A stretch of 64,000 nucleotides of DNA from Dichetophora obliterata (taxonomy: Eukaryota; Arthropoda; Insecta; Diptera; Sciomyzidae): positions 94,681,342 to 94,745,341 of the forward strand of contig OY986436.1 of NCBI GenBank assembly GCA_963920525.1, given 5' to 3'. Every line of letters starts with the position of its first letter. The first letter of the stretch is position 1. Below, piece after piece: positions 10,790 through 21,731 of the stretch. Made by a program: the position numbers and the translations under genes. Below the pieces are notes generated by a model. The model saw only the letters and a program-made list of their open reading frames with translations. It was not told the DNA's origin and ran no database searches.

Positions 10790-11487
10790 ACAAGTTACTA
10801 AAAATTTATCAAATTTTATAATATTGAATTGCAGAAATACAAATGAGAATTTAAAATTCCTAGTAGACATGGGATTAGATATTTCTATTTGCAAGAAAAG
10901 AAGCATAGATAACATAGACACAAGAAATATTTTAACAATAACTGGTATAACTAATGAAAATATAGAGTGCATAGGCACATCACATTTAAAATTTTCAAAT
11001 GAAACCGAGGTAATGACACATAATTTCAACATAGCAGAAGATGAGTTTCCAGATGTCTAAAATAGATTTTGAAACATGCACGGTAATATTTTTAATAAAT
11101 GAAAAAGAATTTACATTACCAATAATTTTATATGAAAAAAGTTTTACAGTACCTGCTCGAGTAGAAGCAGTGGCTCCCATAAATATTAGGATTAATGAGG
11201 ATAGTATAGTCCTTAACAAAGAAATAAATAATAGAGTTTTCATTGCAAATAGTATAATACCTGCAAATGATGATAGCAAAATACTGGCTATAACAAGAAG
11301 TATGGCAACAAATAAACATACACAAAACACAAATTCAGACAAAACAAGTGACATTACTAACAAGAAGTCTGATCAACATTTTGCTTGGGAGTGTACATTC
11401 AAATCGGATATTAACAAAATGATAAAATTAAGGTTCATTACAGATAAAAATTACAAGGGTAGCCAAATAAATAGAAATAATAGATAA
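10790..11487 (+). pseudogene. Gypsy-group pol start: degenerate aspartic protease region
   Basis: At 10824-11060 the sequence reads 'LKFLVDMGLDISICKK', matching the retroviral-type protease active-site segment (family form L-I-D-T-G-x-D/A) but with DTG changed to DMG. The continuing frame (11041-11487) includes 'TVPARVEAVAPINI' and 'VFIANSIIPANDDSK', the linker between protease and reverse transcriptase in 412-like elements. Reverse transcriptase should follow but does not: the sequence jumps to integrase. The protease would be inactive with the changed active-site Thr. The gene is frameshifted between 11030 and 11041. Confidence 0.7.
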
Positions 11488-11619
11488 TTTATTGCAAGAT
11501 GCAGCCATAATCCATCGATCACACAGCTGACTTTGGAGAAACTGTCGTCAAAAATGCATAGGTTAAATATAAACCAGCTCGCGTGAAGTAAAAATGATAC
11601 AATATTCGAAACCATAAGA

Positions 11620-12746
11620 ATGGAAAATTTTAAAGAGATATTTAATAATTTACAAAGAAAAGATAATAAAAAATTAAAAATTTTAATATACAATGAACCA
11701 ACAAGAATAATCGATAAAAAAATACAAAATAAATTAATTGAGGAATACCACAATTCCACTCATGGAGGCCACATGGGTATTAGAAAAACTAATTTAAAAA
11801 TGAAACAAAAATACATTTGGAAAAACATGAACAAAATGATAAAGAAACATATATTAAATTGCGAACAATGTAAAATAAACAAACAAACCAGACATACAAA
11901 TGAGGAACTAACTTTGACAGACACACCAGGAACTAGTTTCGAAATAATATTGATAGATACTGTAGAGCCTTTGCGATTATCTAATAACTACCGATACATA
12001 TTACCCATGCAATGTGAGTTAACGAAGTATGTCATTGCTTGTCCAATGGAAACCAAAGACGCAAAGACTGTAGCTAAATCATTGATAGAAAATGTAATTT
12101 TAAGGTTCTTAAATCAGATAGGGGTACTGAATTTACCAATGAGTTGATGTCGGAGATTTGCAAACAACTTAACATTAAACAAATATTCAGCACGCCTTAT
12201 TATCATGAGACCTTAGGTTCTATAGAAAGAAACCACAGAGTATTGAACGAATTTTTATTGAATTTTTGCAAAGATGATGAATGGGACCATTGGATTCCAT
12301 ACTTCACATTTGCTTACAATACAACACCTCATGTTGACACTAATTGCACTCCTTTTGAACTTATATTTGACAAATTAGCAATCCTACCAAATGATAAATT
12401 AGACAATTCAAAATGTTAAAACACAGACAATTATACGCAGGAATTAAGAGTAAGATTAAAATACTCATTGGAAAAAACCAAAGAATTGATAAATATAGCA
12501 AAGATTAAAAGAGTGAAAAATGATGCCATTTCAGCACCATTAAATATAAAAATCGGTGACAAAGTAATGATAAGAAGAATGAATAGAAAGAAAAACCAAC
12601 CACCATATCATGGTCCATACATAATAATTGATACATATGGAGTAAATTCTAAGGTTAAAGTAGATTGTAAAAACAAAGAATACCATAATAATTTACTAAA
12701 AAATGAATATAATTCAAAATTTTCAAATAAACTAAAAATTTATTAA
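11620..12746 (+). pseudogene. Gypsy-group integrase, two frameshifts
   Basis: Integrase inserts element cDNA into the chromosome. In 11620-12147 the zinc-binding HHCC domain is visible (EEYHNSTHGGHMGIRKT ... LNCEQCKINK), followed by the first catalytic Asp (LIDTVEPL). A one-base frameshift near 12110 moves the frame: the plus strand then reads SDRGTEF (second Asp) into 12144-12419 with GSIERNHR (Glu), so all three DDE residues are still coded. A stop after LDNSKC at 12417-12419 and a frame change precede the C-terminal part (12468-12746), which has the 'IKIGDKVMIRRM ... PPYHGPYIIIDTYG' beta-barrel/GPY-like segment. The order gag-protease-integrase with no reverse transcriptase or RNase H shows an internal deletion. 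Confidence 0.85.
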
Positions 12747-13010
12747 TTAAAACAATTGCATTGTATAAATTTTATAAATTAATTGTATTTGTATAATTTT
12801 TAGTAACAAATATCATTTATCTAATTTGTAACAATTTTTGGAATAAAATATAATCTAATATAGTTAATAAAAATAATTGAAATGTATAAAACAAATATTA
12901 TATTTTCAAATTGAATAATTTGTTCGATTTTAATAAGAAACTTTGAATTGTATAATTTTAAAAAATATTTTTTTTCTTTTCTAAAATAATTTTTATCTTA
13001 AGGATGGGGG

Positions 13011-13487
13011 TGTAGTGCGCACCGATTTAAGCGACCAACTGTACTAAAACTTATTGATTGCACTGTAATATTGAACGCAACTATGTATATTGTTATTCAC
13101 CACGCACAATGACCCGTGGTTATATATTTATTTTACATTACGCACTTTCGCACTAAGTTAATATTTTGTTTCTTTCACTCGCGCACTTTTATTGTTTATT
13201 ATGTTTATTATATTTGTTATATTTTATTATATTTGTTAAGTTAATATTTACTTTTCACTCACGCACTTTTAAGTTTAAACACTATGTATTAATCTTAAGC
13301 ACATTTTTGTATATGATTTAGAAACTTAAGAATACCGTTAGTTAGCTTTATAAGCACTGACTTTTCGAAATATAGATCATTATTCCTACAAGCTTAAATC
13401 AGCTGACTTCTAATTTATAAAAGCCCTAAGTGCATATTTTATGTCGGCTGCAATTAAAAATAAGGAGGATAATCATTAGAGCCAGTG
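13011..13487 (+). repeat. 3' LTR of the gypsy-group element
   Basis: A purine-rich tract (AAGGATGGGGG, ending 13010) precedes TGTAGTGCGC, as at the polypurine tract/3' LTR junction of 412/mdg1-like elements. The LTR is AT-rich with a TATA-like TTATATATTTA near 13120. The 3' end is uncertain (about 13478-13490). No matching 5' LTR was recognised upstream, so the element is 5'-truncated or the LTR has decayed. Confidence 0.6.
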
Positions 13488-13512
13488 GCGTTTTTAAGCG
13501 CCGGCAAAATAA

Positions 13513-14790
13513 TTGAGGCAGGTCCTTTTTCTAAAACAAAACATAATCGAAACACATCACACTATGCCCTTGCGCTGGCTGAATCCCTTTATGACTAGTC
13601 TTGCTTTATACTTGTCAATACTACCGTCAGGATTGATTTTCAAACGAAATACCTACTTACACGATATTGCCTTGGCTACTTTCGGCAGTGATGTCAACAC
13701 CCATGTCTGATTTTCGTCTTATAATGCTATTTCTGAATCCATAGCCTTTTTCACTCAGTTCGCTGTTTACAGTTTGCCGCTTATTGAAACGTACCTGGAG
13801 TTTTAAAATCATTAATGAAACTTTCTGCTTCCATTACATATTCATCGAAGTACTTCGGCCTTTTTAAAACAGGAGCATTTCTTAGCCGACGAGCTACCGA
13901 GAGCTCTTCTTCATCTTCTTTATTTTCCTCTTCGACGATCTCAACGTCACTATAATTTTCTTCTCTTATTCGCTTGTGTTACTTTAGGTTCTATATTATT
14001 TTGCTCGGGCACTTTCAGATAATATAAAATAACTTTAGATGGCAATATAACGTTTTCCTGACACACAGCGGGTTTTTCTAGATAACGTACGTTTCTGGAA
14101 ACTATACCTTTCGTCACCATCGCATCTTTCAAGATATCCTTTCAATGCTTTTGAATCCATTTTCCTACGTTTCTGCACTGGGACATGAACGAAACACGTA
14201 GAACCAATGATTCTTAGATGTTTGATTCGAGGCTTCTTTCCCAACCACAGCTCAACCACCAGTTACACCATCTTGTGAGGATTTTGCAGTTCGATTCAAT
14301 ATGTAGACTGAGGAATGCACTAACTCCGCCCAAATTGCCTCTGGAAATTTGATCTTTGAATTCGATTATTTGAAAGTTCTCGCCATCTCCACAATAGTAC
14401 GATTTTTACATCCTCCATTTTGCCTAAGCGTGTATGGTGCCATAAGGCGTTGCGTAATTCCATTTTTCTGTAGAATTGCTCGTGCTTCCCCATTATCGAA
14501 CTCGCCACCGTTATCACTCAGTAACGCATTGATTGAATGACCTTGCATCTTTGCATGTTCAGTACCTGCTTCAGTACCTCCTGCTTCAGAACCTCCTTGA
14601 CTTCAGATTTAAATTGAATGAAGTATCCATAGCAAAACTTTTGTTTGACCGCAAACATCCGTTGACATAAGCACTCCTGGCTTAGTTGCTTGCTTCCTAG
14701 TCCCAAATGGTACGTAAAATTCAGAAAAATTTTTACAAACATGTGCGAAATCATATACGACTTTAAAAGTGAGTTGATCACAGCTTAATC
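13513..14790 (-). pseudogene. Copia-type pol fragment, heavily broken
   Basis: On the minus strand, 14366-14790 carries a copia integrase core: 'YFIQFKSEVKEVLKQ', then LLSDNGGEFDNGEAR (catalytic Asp region), 'APYTLRQNGGCKNRTIVEMAR' (Glu region, partly decayed). 14035-14259 carries the post-integrase 'RIKHLRIIGSTCFVHVP' segment with 'SKALKGYL'. The segment 13513-13800 carries the start of reverse transcriptase ('[17 protein letters not shown]'). Stops and frameshifts occur throughout, and domain order on the minus strand is integrase then RT, as in Ty1/copia. No LTRs were seen. The fragment is back to back with the gypsy LTR. Confidence 0.85.
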
Positions 14791-14910
14791 ACTGGAAGAC
14801 TAATGAAGAGGAAATGTAGCGATTTCCGAAACAGACTGTCTAGTCAGCTAAGTGATTGACTCTATACAGAGTTGTTGTTGTTGTTGCTTTCTTAAAAATC
14901 TTACTTGCGT
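14711..14910 (+). repeat. Direct repeat, copy 1 (pair with 15733-15914)
   Basis: It starts ACGTAAAATTCAGAAAAATT and includes GAGTTGATCACAGCTTAATC and CTCTATACAGAGTTGTTG. The same blocks in the same order and orientation recur 1.02 kb downstream. The role is unknown; the pair could be ends of a decayed element. Confidence 0.7.
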
Positions 14911-14965
14911 AGCCCCTAAGCTAAAGAACCGCGGTAGCCCGGGTTCAATTCCAGCTCAGACAGAA
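14885..14965 (+). other. tRNA-like segment with B-box motif
   Basis: GGTTCAATTCC at 14942-14952 matches a pol III B box and is preceded by CGGTAGCCCG. I could not fold a complete tRNA, so this is at most a tRNA-derived fragment such as a SINE head. Confidence 0.3.
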
Positions 14966-15480
14966 AGTTTTTTCAATTGAATTAATTTTTTTGTTAAGTC
15001 GTCACCTCTCTGCAGACAATGGCAAACCTCAGAGAGTAAAAATTGCCATGTAAAGCTTCTTGAGAACATAAACCTTTCGGAGTCGGCATAAAACACATAG
15101 GTCCAGTTCTCGGTCATTTCTGATAAAAATTTAATAACACGCACAACACAGTTGATCAATAGAAGCTAGGTCAAAGTCCTTCCTAGGAAATGGCCAGTTT
15201 ATTTTTTTTTAATAAAATAATCTAATAATTGATCGATTTCGGTCAAAGTCATGAGTAATTGAACATTTGGTTGTGAAAATAGCCACCTTTCAGTTAAAAA
15301 CACTAGCTTCTAGTGAACAAAAAACCCGTTTCAATTCTATGGTGCATTTCGACGAATTGTCGAACACCAATGAATATTGAAATATATAAGAAGCAACCAG
15401 AACAGATGGCAATCTTGGTAGAGTTGATGGATGTGATCTATAAATAGCTTACTACTTTAAGCTCCAGTTTTTCAGTACGA

Positions 15481-15678
15481 GTTTAAACTTTAGTCAAATT
15501 AAACCTAGCTTATCTCACCAAAATTGGACGTTTAAACTCGATTTAGGCAAAAAAGAAACACATTATATGATAGTTTTATGTCAATTTAACTTCAACGAAT
15601 GCTAAAATATCTAGTCAAACAGAGTTTAAACGTCCATTTTTGGTGAGTTAACCTCAGTTTGATTTGACTAGAGTTTAA
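15481..15678. mobile_element. ~200-bp hairpin MITE
   Basis: Arms pair as reverse complements: AGTTTAAACTTTAGTCAAAT at the left, ATTTGACTAGAGTTTAA at the right, with TCACCAAAATTGGACGTTTA mirrored inside. It is noncoding and lies between the two direct repeats at 14711 and 15733. Confidence 0.7.
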
Positions 15679-15732
15679 GATTGCACTGAAAAATAAGCCC
15701 TAAATGCCATATGATTAAGTAGCCTATTTGAA

Positions 15733-15914
15733 CGTAAAATTCAGAAAAATTGGTTGAAATATGTTTGAAATCATATACGACTTTAACAGTGAGTTGATCA
15801 CAGCTTAATCACTCGAAGACTACTGAAAAGAAAATGAAGCGATTTCCGAAACAGACAGTTAAGTAATTGACTCTATACAGAGTTGTTGTTGTTGCCTTCT
15901 TAAAATCTTACTTG
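15733..15914 (+). repeat. Direct repeat, copy 2
   Basis: Second copy of 14711-14910, with small indels (for example loss of a CTAGTC segment near 15860). The orientation is the same. Confidence 0.7.
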
Positions 15915-16020
15915 ATCTAAAGCTCGCAATTAAATTCATGTAATAATTTAAATAATAGGTATTCTTTGCTTATTTTCTTAACATCAAAAGCAACTCACAC
16001 ACAAGTTGGAGTTCAACCAA

Positions 16021-17290
16021 ATGACCCCTTATACATTGTGCAAAACTTGAAAGCAAGAATTTGAGTTTGTTGGCAAATCGTGATGAGTTTACGTGAAGTT
16101 TTGGTGACGAAGTGGAAAGATAAAACTTGCTCTGTACTGGCAATTTTTTTGTGTTCCTGTTGCGCTTCATTTTATTTTTCGCATATGAAGGCGAGTTTGT
16201 TATATTCGGTTGTACTCCAATTTGTATGTTAGTTATTTTGATGATCTTGTTCTTAAGAAAATAAGCAACGGAGACCTGAAATTGAATTCAATTCTTTAAA
16301 AGTGTAGAAGCTTTCGGCAAGTCCAAAAGGGAACGTCAAAAAACTTGCTTTCAAGTCTTGCAAGAATACAGGTATATGCACCAGATGAGAGCATACTGCC
16401 GGAATTGTCAAAACGAAGCAAAACTTTTTCTTTATTTTCTTTTGTTTCCATTCGCCACACAGCTAAATTTGACAGACATGGCAGTATGTAAAGAGAGCAC
16501 AGTCAGCGCTGCATATACCTCTATCCTTCTACCATGGTCTTGCCCGATATAAAACAGGTCAGTATAACAAACTCACCTTCATATGGGAAAAATACAAAAT
16601 TGTGAAAACAACAAAAGGAACACAAAAAAATTGAAAGTACAGAAATTTAAAGTACAGGTGTAATTATCCAGGTGGAAGCGGTTTTTCAACACACTATCGA
16701 TTTTGCAAAAGTTGTCAAAAAATTTTCTCAAAAAAGCGAGGTTGTTTATAAGCGCCATGAGATTCGTTATAAGAAGCTTCTTGAAAAGTATTTGGTCGTT
16801 CGCTAATGCTGCTTTAAACGCTGTTTTACACGCGATAAGAAATTGTGTGCAAAAAAGATCTGACATGTAAAGAAATTGAGCAGCAGATTTAACAGTAGCA
16901 GCAGCAGCAAATCCTTCGCTTGCTTTAGTCGCAATTGGATGATATTAATTAGACTCGGAGCTGGGAGGCGATAAGCTTAAAACACGTAGACAGAATAAGA
17001 TAAGCTAGTTGAAGGTCTTGAAACATAAAATTAAAAAACAAACACTTTAACAAACTTCGTTTTATTTAGCTTTGCTCAAATTTGCCATCAGCTGTTTTTG
17101 ACAAGGCTAGTGTTAATTTTTGTAAGAGTGGAGAAAAAACGGCTTCCACCTGGATAATTACACCATGGTACAGAGCAAGTTTCTCTACGCATCTTTCCCT
17201 GCGTCACCAAAAATGCACGTAAACTAACCACGATTTGCCTACAAACTCAAGTTCTTGCTTTCAAGTCTTGCACAATGTATAAGGGGTCAT
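16021..17290. repeat. Inverted-repeat element with ~125-bp arms
   Basis: The left arm 16021-16139 (ATGACCCCTTATACATTGTG ... AAACTTGCTCTGTAC) is the diverged reverse complement of the right arm 17168-17290. A further related block (AACTTGCTTTCAAGTCTTGCA) lies at 16342. The interior carries the MITE at 16657-17164. Open frames inside are not recognised as genes. Confidence 0.65.
16657..17164. mobile_element. 508-bp MITE, TIR GGTGTAATTATCCAGG
   Basis: The TIRs are GGTGTAATTATCCAGGTGG at the left and its reverse complement at the right (CCACCTGGATAATTACACC). It is noncoding. A one-ended relative lies at about 38720-38838 (same right TIR and a shared ATAAACAACCTCGCT block). Confidence 0.8.
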
Positions 17291-17955
17291 TCAAGAAATT
17301 TCTGCCGGTTTTTGGTGCTAAGATGAACATCTATATGATAAGTTATCTGTGATTCTTGATTTTTTTTACTGATTTTTTGTTATTTTATGATCAACAAAAT
17401 CTCTTCCCTGAGTTTAACATTGTTCGATACTTTATCACAAGAATATCTTTTATTTCGTGGTGGAAAAAAATCATAGTAGGATTAACAGATTACAAATAGC
17501 TATACGTTTAAGCTATCTATTTATTAAAAGGAATAAAGAAATTTTGTTTATTAATTAAGTGGGTAATTTTTTAAGAAATATGCATTAACCGTTTGTATAA
17601 AACTTTAAATACTCTAAAAAAAAATGTTTGCTGATTTTTTGTTGCTGAGTTTTGAGTTCATTTATAATGCTTATTAAATTTTGTGCGAATGTTACAAAGT
17701 TTTTTTAAGTCCAGCGAACCGATTTTATTCATAAGCAATTTATTTAAAAATTTCAAATATATAAAAATATTCATTGAAGTTTATGTTTGGCCCATTTTTT
17801 ATAATCCTAAACAAATTCTGGGATCTCGGAAATGGGTTTCTCAATCCCGTGATTATAAAAACCTTCCAGGATTGGTCTCTTTAATACGTACCCAGTAAAA
17901 AAAACAGTATTGCAAATTATTTAATGCGTTGTTTATAGATACATGTTTAACTTAC
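17291..17955. other. AT-rich sequence 3' of LCMT1 exon 2 (intron or beyond)
   Basis: On the minus strand this follows the LCMT1 exon 2 donor. I looked for the missing C-terminal LCMT1 coding sequence on both strands and did not find it. The plus-strand frame at 17683-17898 has no recognised domain. Confidence 0.5.
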
Positions 17956-18381
17956 CATCTCATAATTGACAAAAACAGCGGTTGAAAATTTGCTTGCAAT
18001 CCATTTAAGTAAGTTTGTACAATTTTGTACTTCGATATACACGAGAACGCACTCGGCCAGAAATATTGTCGGCAGTGAGTAATCTATTTCAGCTTGCTGT
18101 AATTTGTTATCTACTTCATCAATGTTCCGTAAATCAACACCCATTAGGTGATAATTAGGACCATGTAGATCTGTTGGACTGAGGCGTACTTCACCGTCTT
18201 CATCGTGTATTTTTTCAAGCAATGCTTTGTTGCGTTTAATTGTGTAACATTTGCGAGCAGTCACAGCTGGAAAATCCAGTTCAATGAAATTTTTCACCTG
18301 ATAATCCGTGTCACGAAGTCGAAAGTAAAGTGTGTCAAAGCCACAACCAAGATTTATTATTTGACAATTACCATCAGATTT
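17956..18381 (-). CDS. LCMT1: LCMT1 exon 2 (leucine carboxyl methyltransferase 1)
   Basis: LCMT1 methylates the C-terminal leucine of the protein phosphatase 2A catalytic subunit, using S-adenosylmethionine, in the cytoplasm, and so controls PP2A holoenzyme assembly. The exon is 426 nt (142 codons, phase 0 at both ends). It begins after a TCATTATAG acceptor and ends at ATG|GTAAGT. It encodes the SAM-binding motif 'INLGCGFDTLYFRL', then 'KNFIELDFPAVTARKCYTIK', 'EVRLSPTDLHGPNYHLMGVDLR' and 'PTIFLAECVLVYIE', ending 'FSTAVFVNYEM', all hallmarks of the PPM1/LCMT1 family. It joins exon 1 in frame. Together they give about 217 of the usual ~330 residues. There are no stops or frameshifts, so the gene is probably functional. 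The last ~110 residues are missing from what I can recognise in the window. Confidence 0.93.
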
Positions 18382-18539
18382 CTATAATGATGAGAGAACA
18401 ATTGGTGAGTAACATTTATGTATGTAATATGAAAAATTCATAAAAAATAAAAATTAAAAACTTTTCTGCAAAAATTTAGAAATATAATTTTGCAGCCACG
18501 GTTCAATGCAAGCTCTTCTCTTTACTTAATACAATATTT

Positions 18540-19292
18540 GGGCCTCTTCTGCCCGATCTGTTATTCTGTTATGAATTTTCTGTTATGAATCATAAAAGAT
18601 GCCGACCATAAAAGATCTGTTAAAATTGGTATTCTACCTTTCAATCTTTTATGGTACCCTGTTATCAATCTTCGAAAACAAAAATCTACAACAATTCCGT
18701 TAACTTCTGTTATGAAACAGCTGATTGCTGTCAATAAAATTAAATTATTGGACATGCATATAAAATGCAAGCGCACATTCACTTTGTCCAATCTAAAAAG
18801 CTGCACGAAGCGCACATCAAAAAGATCGAACGGTTTGCTATTTAGGCGTAACTCCAGCAAAGTGGCCCGTAGGTTTCTTCTCTTTTAAACTTGTCTTTAA
18901 GACACACACACATTTATTAATTATATAATCTGACATTTACCTCCTTTTATGAGCCATTCTTAATGAAATTCGCAAATAAACATAAGTTTTCTAGACCAAA
19001 ATGTTCACTTTCTAAATAATTGTTACGATAAAATACAGAAAAATGTATCTGTTATTCTGTTGTCTTTCATAGCAGATTTCATAGCAGATTTTGTCATGCA
19101 GAATACGAAATAAAAGATTTTGTAAAAGATTTTTGAACAGTTCTAAAAATCTGCTATGATTTATAACAAATTTCATAAAAGATTGTCGTGCAGAATACGA
19201 ATTTTGGTCTCGTAACAGATTTTTTGACAGCTCAAAAATTTGTATGGGAAATCATAACAAATTTTTTCATAACAGATTGTGCAGAATAGCCC
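18540..19292. mobile_element. ~750-bp MITE, GGGC...TTCTGC TIRs
   Basis: The left end is GGGCCTCTTCTGCCCGATCT and the right end, reverse-complemented, is GGGCTATTCTGCACAATCT. Both are followed by repeated 'CTGTTATGAA' motifs, which recur through the element (18560-18730, 19050-19280) in both orientations. It is noncoding. The TIR style suggests a PIF/Harbinger-type MITE, but no clean target duplication is visible. Confidence 0.6.
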
Positions 19293-19547
19293 TAATTGTC
19301 AGCATAGTTGATAACACCGGATTGTCCATATCCAAAAACAGGGATCGAAAATAATTGTTATTCTATATTTCACTGCAGAAAAAGTTGGGCAATTTAAACC
19401 CATAAAAATTTCGTTATCAATAACTTTTATTTTTGAGGAATAATTTTTTAGGTTTTAATAACAGTTACTATCTAAAATGAAGTTGTTTCGGTTGTTAGTT
19501 TCTACTCATTTCTTTAATAAAAGTAGTAATTAATTAAAATAATTGTC

Positions 19548-19740
19548 GGCCTTTGTAGTCTAGTGGAGAGTGCGCTAGACTATCAACTTAGAGGTCCCTG
19601 GTTCGAAGCCGGGCTCGGGCATGGTTCTTTTTACTTTCTTTGCTTTTTCCTACATTTAAGAATTAGGGAAAAACTAAAAATCCACAACTAAATTGTGGAA
19701 AATATGAAATTAAAGGACAGGAACAACTAAGGGCTGAAAA
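19548..19740 (+). repeat. tRNA-derived SINE-like element
   Basis: A pol III A-box-like TAGTCTAGTGG (19557-19567) and a perfect B-box-like GGTTCGAAGCC (19600-19610) are spaced as in a tRNA, and the T arm CCTGG/CCGGG pairs. The acceptor stem does not pair (GTCGGCC versus CTCGGGC), and the anticodon arm is poor, so this is not a working tRNA. A tRNA-derived SINE head or a decayed tRNA is most likely. Body length is not established. Confidence 0.5.
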
Positions 19741-20343
19741 TGCTTGCCGAGGTTAGGCATAAGATTAGCCTCGGTTAAAAGCAATTGAAATTATCTTTCA
19801 CGGTTATTTCGTCTAATCAATAATTCACGTATGGTTCTATTAATTCCTCTAAATAAATCTATCCATTTTCTTTCAGGTCAAAGACCAAACCTTGTTTATA
19901 TAAGTGCACGCCTTGGTTCTTTGATCCTGTTCGCATTCGGCTTAATATCAATGTGGGATTAATTTTTTTTATAAACTTCGCAGTTTTTTGTTACTACTCG
20001 TAGCTTTAAAAATAAAATTGAGTCCGATACTCTGGACTTTTGTGCCTGAGAAGTTTGATACGGACACAAATTGTTTCTCAGGTTATTTTACCTAATTTTG
20101 TGTTATTCGACGTTTTATACTTTCACTTCCAAATGTCAAACTTTCCAATTGAAAAATACAACATGTTGAGTAAAAGTAGCGGACAAATAAAGCACGGCGA
20201 AAAATAGGCAACATGTTGTGAGAAGCAGAAACTGATACTTGCCGTTGACAAGACTTTTACACAAAAGTTGCACAACTGTTGTATAAAATTGAGTTTCGTA
20301 AGCGCAGCTATTGCCTGCATTCAGCGGAAGGAACTGTTCCACA

Positions 20344-21307
20344 CAGCGTTGCCATATGCTCCGATATATCGGATATTTTACGATTTTAATACTTGAATCC
20401 GACGTTCCGATATTTGACCAAAATTCTTCAAAATGTTACGATTTTAGAAAAAGTAGATCCGGCGTCCGATTTTGCATATATTTTTATATACATATATATA
20501 TATGAAAAAAAAGTAGTATAATAAAATTGATGGCAACTTTAAAATAAAAAGATGCGATGGTACTTCTGCATTTCCAATAATGGAAAATTTTATTTTTGAA
20601 TTGTTGAGCTTACCGAATTCCTCCGCTAACGATGAGCGAACTTTTAGTCAAATAAATATTAATAAAACTAAAGTTCGCAATAGATTAGAGTTAGATACAA
20701 TGGAAGGAACTCTACATACAAAAGATTATCTGCGTATGAAATCTTTTAACTGTTTTAGTCTTGAAATTGATAAACAAATTTAATAAAGCAATGTATATAT
20801 GACTTCGAAAAAATTTTTTTTTTCATATTTTTTCACTAAAATCCAATTTTATTGTAGTTTTTGCTGGCTTAAAAAACAAAATTTTTTTTGTTAATTTACC
20901 TGAAGCAAAAGCTTTACATTTATAGAGTTAAAATTGAAAAATTATGTATTATAGCTCTATGCATTTAATTTTTACCAATTTAAGAGAACTGCATTAAACC
21001 AAACTGTGTTGCAAATGTGTTTTTAATTTGATTTTTACTCCTTGTTTGTGTGTTCAAAAATATTTTCAAAATCTAATTTATTATAATATATTTTCTATAT
21101 ATATAATCATTATTGAATTGACTTTTGAAAAAAAAGGTGATTTATTTAAATAAATAAACCAAAATGCAATATTTTATTTGTCTTCTTTGTTGTAAAATGC
21201 GACTGAAAATTTCTTAGTTCTTGTTTTCAGAGTTTCACAAATCCGACGAGAAATCCGACGAGCAGAGTGCAAAAGTTACGCTGTAAAATTTTTTTATAGC
21301 AACACTG
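20344..21307 (+). mobile_element. hAT transposon relic with 8-bp target duplication
   Basis: It is bordered by GTTCCACA at 20336-20343 and 21308-21315, an exact 8 bp direct duplication. The ends CAGCGTTGCCAT and, reverse-complemented, CAGTGTTGCTAT form the TIR. It is 964 bp long, internally deleted, and retains the transposase C-terminus (20580-20783). Inserted in a MITE whose unoccupied sequence (GTTGTGGAACAGTTC) is seen at 29276 and 44600. Confidence 0.9.
20580..20783 (+). pseudogene. hAT transposase C-terminal dimerisation region
   Basis: The 67-residue frame contains 'LPNSSANDERTFSQININKTKVRNRLELDTMEGTL' in one run of the family's C-terminal dimerisation domain (family form ER-x-FS...K-x-R-N-x-L). 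The catalytic part and the BED finger are absent. It lies between the TIRs of the 20344-21307 element. Confidence 0.85.
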
Positions 21308-21731
21308 GTTCCACAGCTTTCGGGCTGAATGGTATGCGCTCACAAAACATGTTCCTTGAGCTGCCACATTTTATATAGCGAAAATACTTTATGCTACTTC
21401 GCTACCTGAGCACTTTTTCGGATAGAATGCAGCCATTGCAGTCAATATTTTCGCTATATAAATTGTGACATCTCAAGGAACATGTTCTGTGAGCACATAA
21501 GGGCAAAACACATTGCAGGCATAGCGCATTAAGCATCGCCGCAAGGCTTTGACATTTCAGTTGATTGCACGAATACTTAAGGGGCAACGCACATTATACT
21601 TCCAGGCATGTAGGCATCGCATGCTTGATGCCTGAAGTAGGCAACTTTTCAAGCTTTGAGGCATTGACAGCTAAAAAACAGCTGATTGTGAAAACGTTAT
21701 TTAGAATATATTTTAATTAAAATTTAAAAAA

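Larger units (their letters stand above)
20310..21490. mobile_element. GGCCGCATTCTAGCC-family MITE copy, foldback form, split by a hAT
   Basis: Outer parts match the family seen cleanly at 44480-44640: GCATTCAGCGGAAGGAACTG at 20318, then after the hAT insertion CTTTCGGGCTGAATGGTATG and the 'ATATAGCGAAAATA' core, and then the same core again in inverted orientation (21440-21490). The region 21340-21490 therefore forms its own inverted repeat around the 'GAGCACTTTTTCGG' block. Confidence 0.6.

Noticed and set aside
10504..11032. Ile/Val-rich minus-strand frames
   Set aside because: Antisense shadows of the AAT-coded Asn-rich gag tail and the protease region.
17683..17898. 71-residue plus-strand frame considered as an LCMT1 or other exon
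   Set aside because: Wrong strand for LCMT1 and no similarity to its C-terminus; no other family recognised.
19550..19622. Functional tRNA gene
   Set aside because: A and B boxes and the T arm look right but acceptor and anticodon stems do not pair.
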